Shown one piece after another: positions 10,922 through 20,525 of a DNA stretch of 64,000 bases (its first letter is position 1; every line of letters starts with the position of its first letter). The position numbers were made by a program, and so were the translations under genes. The stretch lies in NCBI RefSeq assembly GCF_041260155.1, contig NC_091941.1, positions 24,194,747 to 24,258,746 on the forward strand, given 5' to 3'. The notes below the pieces were generated by a model. That model searched no databases. It was not told the DNA's origin and saw only the letters and a program-made list of their open reading frames with translations. The stretch is from Ptychodera flava (Eukaryota > Hemichordata > Enteropneusta > Ptychoderidae).

Positions 10922-13118
10922 TATTATCACCATAATTATCAAAGGAATATGTGTCGTCAATTTCGATATATCTTTACCTTAATCACAACAATCAAACATT
11001 GTCTGACGTCACCTGTAATACTCAACACTTAAAATATCGCTATACTTCTTGTCTTAGCATCATGGGTGTTCACTGGTCGCAATTATAACACAGTATTAAT
11101 TACACTAGTGTATCATATTGAAAAAATTCATTAACTTGCACAGATTCTACGCGATAACGATAATATGACGACCGCTATAAAATTCATGTTGTCGATCATA
11201 TGTAGATGACGGTTCGACGTGGCCAAAGCACGTTCTGACATGGTGGAACAAGCGACATGAACCGAATGTGTTTTTCGTTTCCTTTGAAGAAATGAAAAGG
11301 GTTTGTATACGTATTATTGTTGTTCTATGCCTCAATTTACTAGCGTGTCAAATGCTTATGGAGAAGCACCTCCTACCTTCATACAGAATTGTTTTACGCA
11401 TCGCGAACCGCTGGCCGGTTGCCTATGTTTGGATAAACTCGTGTCAATGCGTCCCGAATCTTCATTTATGTGTTCTATAAAGTTTACTCTTGATTAGCGC
11501 ACATAGTCCACAAGTTGTCGCTTGTACAGAGCGGAACTGTATACATTAATGATTGGATATTTCGACTGCTCTGGAGTACATCAACAGTAGTTCGATGTTG
11601 TGAATGTGTACCAATTGAGAAACAAAACTGGCGTATCTTTTTCTGTTTGGGGCGTTTTAGTTTTGCTGAGTCATTCAACGTAAAGTTCGATTAATAATAA
11701 TTTTAATGCAATCATGATGTTTAACAGAAACATAAAATTTAACCTTCTGCAGATGTTCCGACAGTAACCAATTCCCAATTTCGTATCAGTCAGTGATTTA
11801 AAATTTCAAAGAACATCGAATTCACTGCATCGCGGCACAAGCATACTTATTCCATGTCTTTGCCGGGCAATTAAGATTTAACACTCTTGGTGGCACTGTG
11901 ATAATGTCCTAATACCCTGGCCTTCCATTTCAGAGCAAACCAGAAAAAACTGAGTTTTCATTGTACCTCTTGGGGCAAATGACAGACCTTATGTAAGACA
12001 TCGAAAGTACACGATGCAAGTTTCTGTGATTTGCTTGATCAAATCTTCCAGCATTTGTGTGTGTCTGATTTTTCCGAGCATCGTTCTTCAACTCAAGGCG
12101 GTAGAAAATGCCTGATCCACGGTAGATTGAAGCAAGATCTCGCTCTGATGTATATGGTTGGAGCGACTGTTATGTCAAAAAGCACGGTCACTCCTTGAGC
12201 AGGTAACTCAAAATGGTGTTTTTCTTTGCACTGTTCACCAGGACTTGGCAGGTAATGTTTCGAAACTTGCGAAATTCCTCGAAAAGGAACTAGATGACGA
12301 CACAGTGGAGAAAATTGCCGATCATTGCAGTTTTGAAAGTATGAAGAAAAATCCCGCAGCCAGAAAGAAAGACTATTGCGTCAATGTCTTGAAAGTGGAT
12401 CCAGCAGAGGCCTCACCGTTTGTACGGAAAGGTAAATACGTAGTCATTTTCGGACCAAAATTTTGTGCTGAAATTTGCAGGTACATGTGTCGTCGTGTCT
12501 TACAATTTTGCATGTTGTTTTTGTGTTGGCACATGATCTGTGTAGCAATGAGCAGACATCAAATGTGATGAAAATATTCCATTCCCATCTAACCTTCTTC
12601 AGATATATCGCATAGAAATACATCCTACCCATTGATTTTTATGCAGCTTCTTGGCTTTGTAGCAATATTTTAACGTTTAAAGACGTGCAGCCTGGAATCA
12701 AACCACACTTTCAGACTCCAGAAACTTACTAAAGCAGTTTCAGACGCAAGAAACTTAATGAAACTACGACTAGACCCCAGGCTATAGAAATTGATCTTCA
12801 AATACATGTGAGTAGGTGATCAAGCTATGAAGATGCAAAAATGATAGTACAATGACCTGTTCTTGCATTTCTATGTACAAGTCAATGGAATTGGCCGTCA
12901 CCGTACAACCACTAGATACAGTACAGCCTAGCACCTCGATACCAATAAACTGACAACACACTCAATTCTTCAAGCATTTCATCACTGACATTTCTCTCTC
13001 ATCAGGGAAGGTTGGCGGGTGGAAAGAGGTCTTCAGCGTGGCAGACAACGAGAAATTCGACGAGGTGTACACGGAATGGCTCCAGGGAAGCGACTTCCAT
13101 GTGGAGTTTGAAATTTAG
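3986..13118 (+). CDS. Cytosolic sulfotransferase SULT-a, six exons, intact frame
   Basis: Exons 3986-4097, 8004-8263, 10474-10630, 11206-11300, 12242-12431 and 13006-13118 total 927 bases, an open frame of 308 residues. All junctions are GT-AG with phases 1, 0, 1, 0, 1. The enzyme would transfer sulfuryl from PAPS to hydroxyl or amine acceptors in the cytosol. The PAPS loop PKSGTTW is at residues 35-41, catalytic His108 lies in SHL, 3'-phosphate site RNPKDVAVS spans 130-138 (Arg130, Ser138), CSFESMK is near 237-243, RKG is at 270-272, and KEVFSVADNE matches the KxxxTVxxxE dimer motif with Ser for Thr. The usual Lys two before His108 is Val. Length suits the family (about 285-310). The start is the first ATG after the conserved 5' block. 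An AATAAA follows 420 bases past the stop. The substrate cannot be predicted. Confidence 0.93.
4121..5448. mobile_element. TIR element with internal satellite, in SULT-a intron 1
   Basis: Both ends read inward as CAGTAATTACA followed by a G-rich run (4121-4150 and 5420-5448 in inverse). The G-rich ends carry GTGACCCTCCCC motifs. The centre (about 4600-5260) holds three to four tandem units of about 182 bases, recognisable by GACTAGAGTGGTTACAAG and TTGATTTTGGAATTTCACCG. The same satellite and related ends occur in the 20526-22762 element. No coding frame is seen, so it is non-autonomous. Target duplication was not resolved. Confidence 0.7.
5449..8003. other. SULT-a intron 1, conserved part plus a decayed TIR fragment
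   Basis: Segments here are shared with SULT-b (50070-51919) and SULT-c (62760-63891), for example ATACAAATCTCGTTCG near 5524, the GGGACAATACGAG tract near 7176, and the AATTTTCGTTTGGTATTATT tract near 7833. About 6085-6990 resembles the ends of the element at 61186-62740 (AGGCTGC start, GAGGATCTGAAAAA near the far end) but is diverged. No coding potential is seen; open frames here lack conservation between copies. Confidence 0.6.
8310..9180. mobile_element. Foldback/TIR element in SULT-a intron 2
   Basis: TTATCACATGCACAAGCCAA at 8315 is matched in inverse at 9004-9024. Directly after the right copy is a long hairpin (9028-9178) with outer arms ATTATTCCCTAATATTTTTC and an inner palindrome around a TGACGTAATGACCGTGTCAC core. 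The corresponding intron of SULT-b is only 0.8 kb and lacks this block, so it is an insertion. Superfamily unknown. Confidence 0.6.
9181..10473. other. Remainder of SULT-a intron 2
   Basis: Includes a stretch (about 9540-10190) with homology to 52340-52680 in SULT-b intron 2 (GGCAGGCATACCCATG type motif, CGTTTGCAAGTTTATCGA region). The 97-codon open frame at 9893-10186 is not preserved in the SULT-b copy, so I do not call it a gene. Confidence 0.5.
10869..10921. repeat. (CAT)n microsatellite in SULT-a intron 3
   Basis: A run of about 17 CAT units, preceded by an ATCGATCGATCGATCAATC tract at 10828. A similar but interrupted pair of tracts occurs at the equivalent site in SULT-b (53377-53480), and the ATCGAT tract recurs in inverse near 17780. 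Confidence 0.95.
11301..13005. other. SULT-a introns 4 and 5
   Basis: Apart from exon 5 (12242-12431) nothing coding is seen. Both introns align with SULT-b introns 4 and 5 over most of their length, except that SULT-b intron 5 carries the 513-bp foldback element at 55319-55831 that is absent here. Confidence 0.6.
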
Positions 13119-13537
13119 CTAAACACTTCATGCTTTCACCGTCAATGCTTATTTTTCCTACAGTCTCTAGTTCTACCGTGCTGTGTTGCTTGCTGTGGCA
13201 GTGCAGAGGATCCAGGAAAGGGTGATTGCAGAAAAACATAATGACATGATAATGAAGACGGTAATTTTAGCATGCTGTATCAGAGGGAGTTTGCATTTTC
13301 AGCCAAAGGTTCTTACCGCTACAACAGAGTGATTTGGTTCACCGTGCTTTTGATTACACGAGCGTACCTATCCACTCCACACCTTGACAGTGCTTTTGTT
13401 TTCCATTGAACTTTTAAACCAGCTTAACGATTTCTTTTCTCATCATCAAAATGCCTCTGCAACCTGTACGAGGAAAATGATAGATAATGTTACTTGATAA
13501 TGTAATTGATACGCTGTTTTCCAAGAAGAAGCCGCCA

Positions 13538-13543
13538 AATAAA
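13538..13543 (+). terminator. Poly(A) signal of SULT-a
   Basis: AATAAA lies 420 bases after the stop codon in a block (GAAGCC...AAATAAAAAGACGA) conserved in SULT-b at 56739-56744. The DUF6973-B stop codon is only about 36 bases further on, on the other strand, so the two transcripts must nearly meet or overlap at their 3' ends. Confidence 0.7.
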
Positions 13544-14285
13544 AAGACGACATAAATAATAGCTAAGTCTGTCGGTTGAAATTACAAGAATCCGTGATGC
13601 TTTCTCGCTCCAACTGCCGTCTTATCGCTCGGTATCGGAGCATACGACGGATCGGCTTGTTGAAAATCAAGTTGATGTCACTCAGTCTATGGTTCTTTGG
13701 CCATAACTCTGCCGACCTTATTGTTGAAAAGGTTCATCAGCCTCTCGCCGACGAGACCCATCACACGCATTTCGTAAGCGTCGCCGAATGACTTTGCTAC
13801 GTCAGGTCCAAATTCACGGGTGACGCGGTACATCCAAAGAGCGTGGGCAAAAGCCTGTCTCTGTCCGTTATGGTTGCCTGCAGAGCAGAAAGATTAAACG
13901 TTACACTTGGATCCAAAGCTTACAGTCCTGTATCGCCCTTTTTCGGCTAACTATATAATCTGAAAATAAGATTGCTTCAGTTCCCCATAACCAGGAGCAG
14001 AGAGTTCCTCGAGATATAAAATACGACAAGCGTTTGTTTTCGCAACTCTTGGCCTCTTCTTCGAGCGGAATTAATCATGACGCTTATAGAAATATAATGC
14101 GACATTTCGGTCATGTAGGTGTTTTACTCGACACCCTTCAACAGTCATGAACTTTGACCCAGTTTACTGTACCATATCTGACCAGTCGTCCTTTTACTTA
14201 TTCAACTTGCTTGGCGTGTTCGTCAACCCTATTCCTGCTATTCGTTTCATCTCTGTATTTCGCCCGCAGCTCTTCAAGGTTGCAG

Positions 14286-16130
14286 CACAGGGTACAGGGA
14301 AAGTCCCCTGGGGTGGGGAGGAAGGTGTTTTTGTGCAACGATTTACCTTATTTGATTTTATTAATTTTGACTGTGATATTTCAAATAAAGAGTTCAACTC
14401 TACACCGTCTGACTGCTTTATTATTACCGACAAGTCCTTATCTCCTCTCCAACTTGTGTATGCACCACTGTAATTGCTCCGAAAACATTGCCAACTTGCT
14501 AATCCGCTGTCCGTATCAGCGGATTAAGTGATTGAGTCAACACCACAGCCGTCCCACACGCATATTTTATTGCGTGTGGTGTGGCGTGCTGTGGTGTTGA
14601 CTCAATCAATTAATTCGCTGATACGGACAGCGGATTAGCAAGTTGGCAATTGGCCTGCCAGAACTAATCCGGCAGAATGTGAGAAGATAAGCTAATCTTT
14701 TGTCCGCGTTCACACATTACGTTCAACGCTGTCCTAGCCTAGACCATTTGGTAGCGTCTAGCCGACCTTTGACCTTATACAGGTCACAATTTCCCTTTGC
14801 CATAACTGTTAATAAAATTTAATTTAAAACTGACAGTCAAGCTAAATGCCATTAAATTGGAAAGCACCAAGAAATTACCTTTTATCATAAGATTGTACCT
14901 ATTGGACCTCCCTAGGTGGTTTCTTTTGAACAATAATTGTGTACTTAAGAGGTTCATTCATGACATCACATAAGATGACCCAGATTTGACCTTTCAGAAA
15001 ACCTCAAATTTTTCTCCTTTATCCTTGTATTCTGACTCTGTTTGTGAAAGTTTCCTTTGAAATAATGGTTTTTACTATCAAACTGAGTAATTGCAGGCCA
15101 AACTTTGATTCAAGCAAAGTAGATAAAACTTGGACTAAAAAGGACGACCGGTACGCGGAACTCACAGAGGCAAAGCCAAGCCTCAGTGTATTCATCATTC
15201 CTCCATGATGTATTGTAGCACGGTCCGTCTGAGGGACTGAGGGACCGCGATTGCAGAATCAAACAGCAACAATGTTTGCTTCACGTACCAGGGAATTTGT
15301 AACTTTGTAGAAAGGAGAGTAAAGTGTTTCAATACATTGTAACTTTGTAGGAAGGAGGGTAAATTGTTTCAACAACTTACAACATTTTATTGTAAGCTGT
15401 AGTTTTCTTTTGAGGAGGCATCGTGACATGATTTCATGAGAAGAAAAAACATAAGAGCTGCAAAGACGTCAATATTTTGCTATTTTGTAACCAAGTAGAA
15501 CAGAGCTATTTTATCGGCCGGCCATATCTAAAGCGGTACACTCAAAGAACTAGAGAGTGGCAGAGCGTACGTACAGTGGCCTCATTGAAATTCACTTGTC
15601 CGTCGGGCTGGGAGAATGTTGTTTTCACTTGCCCGGACTCAAAATTCACTTGTCATGGGCGTCGGGAGGCGAGAATTTTCGAGCCCTGCACTGCATGTCA
15701 ACTACAGAGGGCGTCAACTGGGACCTGAGTCGGACAAAACGCGTTCACATACGCTGTTTACTGCTCGGCCAGAGACTTGGGTCGGCCACAAACCACCCCT
15801 CTCGACTAGGACAGAAATTGTCCGGACAGTGGCCGGCCAGAACCGTTCACACCTGTTTTTTTGGTCGGCCACGAACCTGGCTAGGACAAGGGCCTAGTCT
15901 TTTTTGGCTAATGTGAACGGCCCTAATGTTTTCGGAGCAATTACAGTGGTGTATACACAAGTTGGAGAGGAGATAAGGACTTGTCGGTAATAATAAAGCA
16001 GTCAGACCGTGTAGAGTTGAACTCTTTATTTGCAATATCACAGTCAAACTTAATAAAATCAAATAAGGTAAACCGTTGCACAAAAGACACCTTCCTCCCC
16101 ACCCCAGGGGACTTTCCCCTGTACTCTGTG
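14286..16130. mobile_element. 1.85-kb TIR element inserted in a DUF6973-B exon
   Basis: The exon of copy C reads straight through GTTGCAGTTGACGTCC (59154-59169). In copy B it is interrupted after GGTTGCAG (14285) and resumes with GTTCAGTTGACG (16131), suggesting a 7-8 bp target duplication with one changed position. The ends are about 205-bp inverted repeats: CACAGGGTACAGGG...GGGGAGGAAGGTG on the left and its inverse ending CTGTACTCTGTG on the right, about 95% alike. No transposase frame is visible. An AATAAA is present inside each arm. The 8-bp duplication would suit a hAT-type element, but this is a weak inference. A hairpin (14489-14652) sits just inside the left arm. Confidence 0.8.
14489..14652. 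repeat. Long hairpin nested in the TIR element
   Basis: Arms of about 75 bases: TTGCCAACTTGCTAATCCGC on the left is matched by its inverse ending at 14652, and an inner TTGAGTCAACACCACAGC pairs as well. The loop is near 14575. The right arm of the host element has no such hairpin at the equivalent place, so this is either a nested foldback MITE or part of the host element on one side only. Confidence 0.8.
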
Positions 16131-16672
16131 GTTCAGTTGACGTCCACGTTAAAATCCAACCGACCGTAAGCATCCATCATGACAGGGAGATTCGGAATCG
16201 GTCTTCTAACACCTCGAGTGGAAAAAAATAGAAGTCAGTGAAGTAGTATATACCGGAGGAATGCACTGTATATGACAGGATATAGACATGGTGAAAGGGG
16301 TCAAATTAATGACCATCCTTTAAGACAGCGTTCATTACTAGCTACCGTGAATAAGCTTAATTTCTTTGGTGTCCGTTCTCAGACTGTGAGGTGAAAATTT
16401 ACCAATCGAACGGTGTTTATAGCGGTCACGCCTTCGTTTACTTTGGCGAGTATATCAAAGTATGTGACAATTTGTAAAGAGCAAACAAAAAGACGATACC
16501 TGGCCGAGCGCAGACTTCAATTTTATTACTTGTAGCGTAATATTGTTTGACGAATTTCCCATGTATCACGTCAAAAAATGGACAAGACTCACTCTTTTCA
16601 CGGTCTGACGTCGTTCTCTTAGTACTCACCTTGAGCGTTTGTTGTCATGACTTCTTCGTACGCTACGTGCAT

Positions 16673-17750
16673 GTAGGGGCGGAAACCCTTGTCTATCTTG
16701 TAATGTATATGTGAGCTTTACATAGTAACTGTGGCTGTATCGAATCAAACATCATGGCGGTGTGCCAGCCGCACTCATTACCATTCCAAAAGCCCCAGCG
16801 AACGTTTTCTAACCTAGGTTTTCAATACCTAGGTGGCGCGGTTTTTCAATCATACAACAGATATAAAATAAAAGGTTGCAAAAGATATTTGCATATGATT
16901 GCATAAAATGATTTATCATCTCTTGAATTAATCATACGAGCTACAATTTACATATCACAATAGTAATTGATAACTAACACGTTACAAAACCATGATTTGA
17001 AATTCTCCTTTCCAGGCATAGAGTTATAGATCAAAACAAACTCGTATAGAACACAGTTACTAAAGTCAAGTCACTGATGGAAACATGCTGGTAAAGGAAA
17101 ATTATTGTCTTGGTGCATTGACCCCTAGATGATATATTTAGAAAGTCTCGGGGAATGAATTCCATCACGCTACTACTACAGTCATGTTGAAAAACTCAAT
17201 GTTCAGCCAATACAGCCTCAATTAATTTTATCAAAGTTTACAGTCACTGTCAATTTAATGAAGTGTGGCGAGGAGGACCGAACGCGCATTCGTCCCCCTG
17301 CTCGACTTGTACAATTCAAAACTGTTCATGGGGTGTATAATATATACACAGCTGCAGACAGAGTCAAAGTCAGTTTCCAGAATGATGCAGGTTTAGACTA
17401 ACAACGTCCAATATAGAGTGTCATCCTCATTCGTTCGGAAAGACCCTCTCATAAAACCCTACTAAACTTTCTGACTGTTTTGATTAAGGTAGTATAAGCC
17501 TCGAAAATGAAAGACTTTTGCTCAAAGTTTTCTCAATGAAACTTTCAATCATCCTGTCACCAAATCAGGAATAAAAAATTGGGAAGACGGCGTACCATAG
17601 ATTTATAGATATTTGAAAGTCAAAATGGCCGCCATTCCCGTGTTAACTCTATAGGGAATATTTTATTTTGATTTTCGAAAAGCTAAGGCGATATACATTT
17701 TTCTTTTTCCAAGCGCTTTAAAATGAGCCCTCGCAAGGGTAGATCAGTAA
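16673..17750. other. Intergenic, no gene seen
   Basis: The first 150 bases are conserved upstream of DUF6973-C (59680-59820) and include CATCATGGCGGTGTGCCAGC, so they are probably the promoter and 5' UTR of this gene pair copy. The rest shows no conserved frame. A small CCTAGGTTTTCAATACCTAGG-like palindrome is near 16814. Confidence 0.5.
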
Positions 17751-17769
17751 AAGAATTGTAAAAATTTGA

Positions 17770-18180
17770 TTGATTGATTGATCCATCGATCGATCGATCA
17801 ATCGAATGAACAATTGGTGCCTATTTGCTCTATAGGAAATGAATCATACATAGGTTCTTAAACTATAGCCTCGGAAATGCACGCAGAACCCACAAAGATG
17901 CTTGTAGAGTGAATAACAGAGTTTGCCACTAATCATATGCAAAATGATTTCGCTATCGTCTTTAATGATGGTGACCATTCTAGGGCATAACGATGCAAAT
18001 GCAATATGACAATTATATGAGACTTACATATGATGATTTGCGTACCATATCAGGCGTTCATGAAGTCCGGAAGAAAGTCACTAAAACCATCTACGCTTTC
18101 TTGTTGATCGCCGGTAGTTCCTTCTGCACAAAAGAAAACGGCGACATCTTTTGGATTCTTCGCCACGTAAATCACCTGCA
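17770..18180 (-). pseudogene. Inverted relic of a SULT exon 3 and intron 3
   Basis: On the minus strand the acceptor CATCTGCAG (18176-18184) is followed by VIYVAKNPKDVAV, then, after a small deletion, SDFLPDFMNA, and the donor GTAAGT at 18022-18027. Downstream on that strand the intron 3 sequence of SULT-a follows (CTCATATAATTGTCATATTG, GACGATAGCGAAATC, TATAGTTTAAGAACC, and the ATCGAT tract near 17780). Exon length is 148 rather than 157 bases, so it is out of frame. No other exons of this copy are seen. It marks an inverted or rearranged fourth SULT copy. Confidence 0.8.
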
Positions 18181-18184
18181 GATG

Positions 18185-18930
18185 ATATGGATTGTTTTCA
18201 TCTTGAGTTACTCATCACCTCGAACTCATATACAGTAAGGTTGAATGCAACTGGGGACAGATATTCGGACTCTCAAATTTCTACAATCTTTTCTGATCTA
18301 CCACATGTGGGGGTCATTTTAAAGCTCTTGGAGAAAGAAAAACTTTCACCGTCTTAGTTTTTCAAAAATCCAATTAATATTCCCTCCAGAGTGTCACAGT
18401 GATAGCGGCCATTTTGAATTTCAAATATCGCAAAATATTAGATAATTTGTTTCGCTAGTTCTAAACTTTACACGGTGACTCCCGATTTTTACTCTGTAGT
18501 TGTATTAAGAATATTTGCGCATACATGCATGGCGGTGACTGCCACTTGAAGATACAACCTGAACCCGTGATTTAGATTTTTCCTTGAGAAAACTTGACTC
18601 AGGGAGTCAACAAAACGGACTTTTGGATCTTGCCGCCTTTTTTTAACTACATTCAGACCAGCCACCTTGTAAAATAAGCTGTCGTCCCGGCAGAAATAAG
18701 AAATCTAACCTAAAGTTGAAGAAGGAAAACAAATTCGAAGGTATTTGTTTGTGGAATTGGTACAATGATCGCTCACTCTGGTTTTCTCATTTGAAAACTA
18801 TGCTTTGTTCATAATGTGCACACGGAGGGGCTGTTCCATATCGAAATACACAATAGGTTATCATGTCCTAGAAGTTGAACACCGACAATCACTGGAAACG
18901 CCTAGCATGCTGGTCAGTGGGTTAAATAAC
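18185..18930. other. Intergenic, nothing recognised
   Basis: AT-rich sequence with no conserved frame, no inverted repeats noticed and no clear match to the neighbouring modules. Confidence 0.4.
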
Positions 18931-18931
18931 C

Positions 18932-19060
18932 CGTTAGGACTGGGCAGAAATTACGGGGCGGCAAAAGCGACCCTTCAAAAGTACTTGCATGAAAAATAGT
19001 GATTCTCCCCGGGTTTCATGCGCCAAAATAGTGATCCTCCCCCTGTGCGTCACAGACCAT
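18932..19060. repeat. Left-end fragment of the GGGACTGGACA element
   Basis: Begins TTAGGACTGGGCAGAAATTA, followed by GCGACCCTTCAAAAG and GTGATCCTCCCCCTG, as in the left end of the 20526-22762 element. No right end is found in proper distance. Confidence 0.6.
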
Positions 19061-19096
19061 TACAATAATAGTTAAATTGACGTAAAATTACTTATG

Positions 19097-19109
19097 TGAC
19101 CTTTGACCT
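19097..19109 (-). promoter_or_regulatory. Perfect DR1 nuclear-receptor site upstream of SULT-b
   Basis: TGACCTTTGACCT is the inverse of AGGTCAAAGGTCA, the consensus bound by RXR heterodimers and HNF4-type receptors. It lies about 1.16 kb upstream of the SULT-b start. A near-perfect second site (TACCTTTGACCT) is at about 19149. Presence is certain; activity is unknown. Confidence 0.4.
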
Positions 19110-19569
19110 TTCAAAGAATACCGTCTCAAATGACATATATTTCCTTGTTTTACCTTTGACCTCTGAAAAATATTTATTAAAATCTAAAAATAATTACTTT
19201 TATGCAAAGTGATCATATGGTTTCACAGCAAATAGATCTATTGACTACATCAAGTACAATTGGCAATTTTAAATTCCAATGGGCAAAAGCTGTAGTGTTA
19301 ACCTTCATTCATAGTTTGCCTTGTAATTGTACAGAAAACACTTTTATTATCATTGTTTATCAAAAAAACCATTACAGCTTAAAGGTCAACATTAAATAAC
19401 ATTTACATGTAAATGTACTGACATAGCAAGTTTTATAGGGGAATATTGTTAATAGTTTGCCAAGAGACTACCTTGATATTTGGACGAAACTCTAATATCA
19501 TATTTGTTGTACGTATATAAGAACCTCCAATCACCCTCTTCTAGTAAATTACATTTATATCAATTGTTA

Positions 19570-19880
19570 AACATCATTATTATTCTATAAACGCTCAGAT
19601 TTTTTGTGTTGGAAAGAAATGTTAATAATTTTCTTATAGACTGCCATGTATAGTGAATCAACATTTTCTCTGAAATTCCAAAAAATTAAATTTCCTAGAC
19701 AGATATGCACCTGCAACCACCCGCTTCTAGTCAAAATGCCGCCACCAAACCAAATATTATTTTTCAAATTTTAACACCACCTAGAAATAGAAAGGTACGT
19801 CCTAACCATATAAATGAGAGTGTAGAGCCAAGAACCCTTTCACATCTGTCTGAAGATTGCAGAATGAATGATGCATATTT
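19570..19880. repeat. Inverted satellite unit plus shared 5'-flank segment
   Basis: 19600-19735 is one diverged unit of the 182-bp satellite in inverse orientation (GAAATTCCAAAAAATTAAAT side). From 19736 to 19880 follows the segment also found at 3265-3420. The two together suggest the end of another decayed TIR element. Confidence 0.5.
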
Positions 19881-19889
19881 AACTTTTCT

Positions 19890-20030
19890 AAGTGGGGCTC
19901 AGTCAAAATTTCTGTGTGAGAGAGGAGGGTTACTCAAATTGATTATGGTTTGCCGGGGGTTACTCGTGATTTCGGAGTTTCAATGAACTTCCTCCAATCC
20001 CCAGTCCGTAAATAATGACGACTCCCTTTA
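19890..20030. repeat. Dispersed repeat, second copy at 30245-30375
   Basis: Both copies read GAGAGGAGGGTTACTCAAAT (or near), then a GGGGTTACTC tract, TTTCGGAGTTTC, and a CGTAAATAATGAC tract before CTCCCT. About 80% alike. Family unknown. Confidence 0.65.
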
Positions 20031-20099
20031 CTTGGATTCGCCCGAGCTTATCAATATCGGTGTGGTCTATTTGATTTCTGTGAATACCACAAAATATCA

Positions 20100-20266
20100 T
20101 ATAACCTGTGACCAGGTACAAGTACTCAATACGTGACTTGCATAAGACTCCGTGAAAGCACGGGTTCAAAGAGCTTCCAGCACAACCGTACCGGCGAGTA
20201 ACCGTCCCTCAGTACAACTACACAAAGTTTCAATTGTCGTCGACGATCAACTTGATGTAATTTACC
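20100..20266 (+). promoter_or_regulatory. 5' flank of SULT-b exon 1
   Basis: The region contains TATAACCTGTGACCAGGTAC, a CCAAAGGG-like GTTCAAAGAGCTTCC, and CACAAAGTTTCAATTGTC shortly before the ATG. These echo the SULT-a and SULT-c flank but with clearly more divergence. No TATA box at a set distance was identified. Confidence 0.4.
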
Positions 20267-20378
20267 ATGGTTGACGCCGAGACGATCAAAAACTCAGGAA
20301 TCTCAATTGACGTGGACAAGATTAGGAACTTTGAGGTTCGACCAGACGATATATTTGTTCTGACGTATCCTAAATCTG
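20267..20378 (+). CDS. SULT-b exon 1 (PAPS-loop start)
   Basis: Encodes 37 residues and the first base of Gly38, beginning MVDAETIKNSGIS and ending VLTYPKS, with donor GTGAGT in phase 1 as in SULT-a and SULT-c. The length, 112 bases, is identical in all three. No second exon follows within 30 kb. The next in-phase acceptor with GTTWMKEVV is at 51920, and I infer it belongs to the same gene because that locus lacks an exon 1 of its own and the two halves of intron 1 seen in SULT-a flank the gap. The alternative is an orphan first exon of a separate deleted copy. Confidence 0.75.
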
Positions 20379-20525
20379 GTGAGTCCATGTTAGACAGTCA
20401 GGCCCAAACACTGGGACAATACGAGCGAAATAAAGCTCTACAGCCATGCCCTACATATTTTTAAAGCCCCAATATTTGTAACTTTTAACCTTTTTTTATG
20501 TTCGAAATTACATATTATTCTCTTA

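Larger units (their letters stand above)
13579..16672 (-). pseudogene. DUF6973-like gene copy B, broken
   Basis: Minus-strand exons matching copy C are visible: 16630-16672 (starts MHVAYEEVMTTNA, donor GTGAGT), 16403-16440 (VNEGVTAIN type, 38 bases), the GVRRP/coiled-coil exon split into 16131-about 16215 and 14175-14285 by a 1.85-kb transposon, and the DUF6973-like exon 13579-13877. In the last exon NHNGQRQAFAHALWMYRVTR is well kept and MNLFNNKVGRVMAK follows, but two deletions relative to copy C then shift the frame. The transposon within a coding exon and the deletions make this a pseudogene. Its 3' end faces SULT-a, as in the other modules. Confidence 0.7.

Noticed and set aside
10799-11032. 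His-rich open frame
   Set aside because: Product of the (CAT)n microsatellite inside SULT-a intron 3.
20267-20378. Treating exon 1 as a separate fourth SULT gene
   Set aside because: Possible, but the locus at 52 kb lacks an exon 1 and phases match, so one gene with a long intron is the simpler reading.
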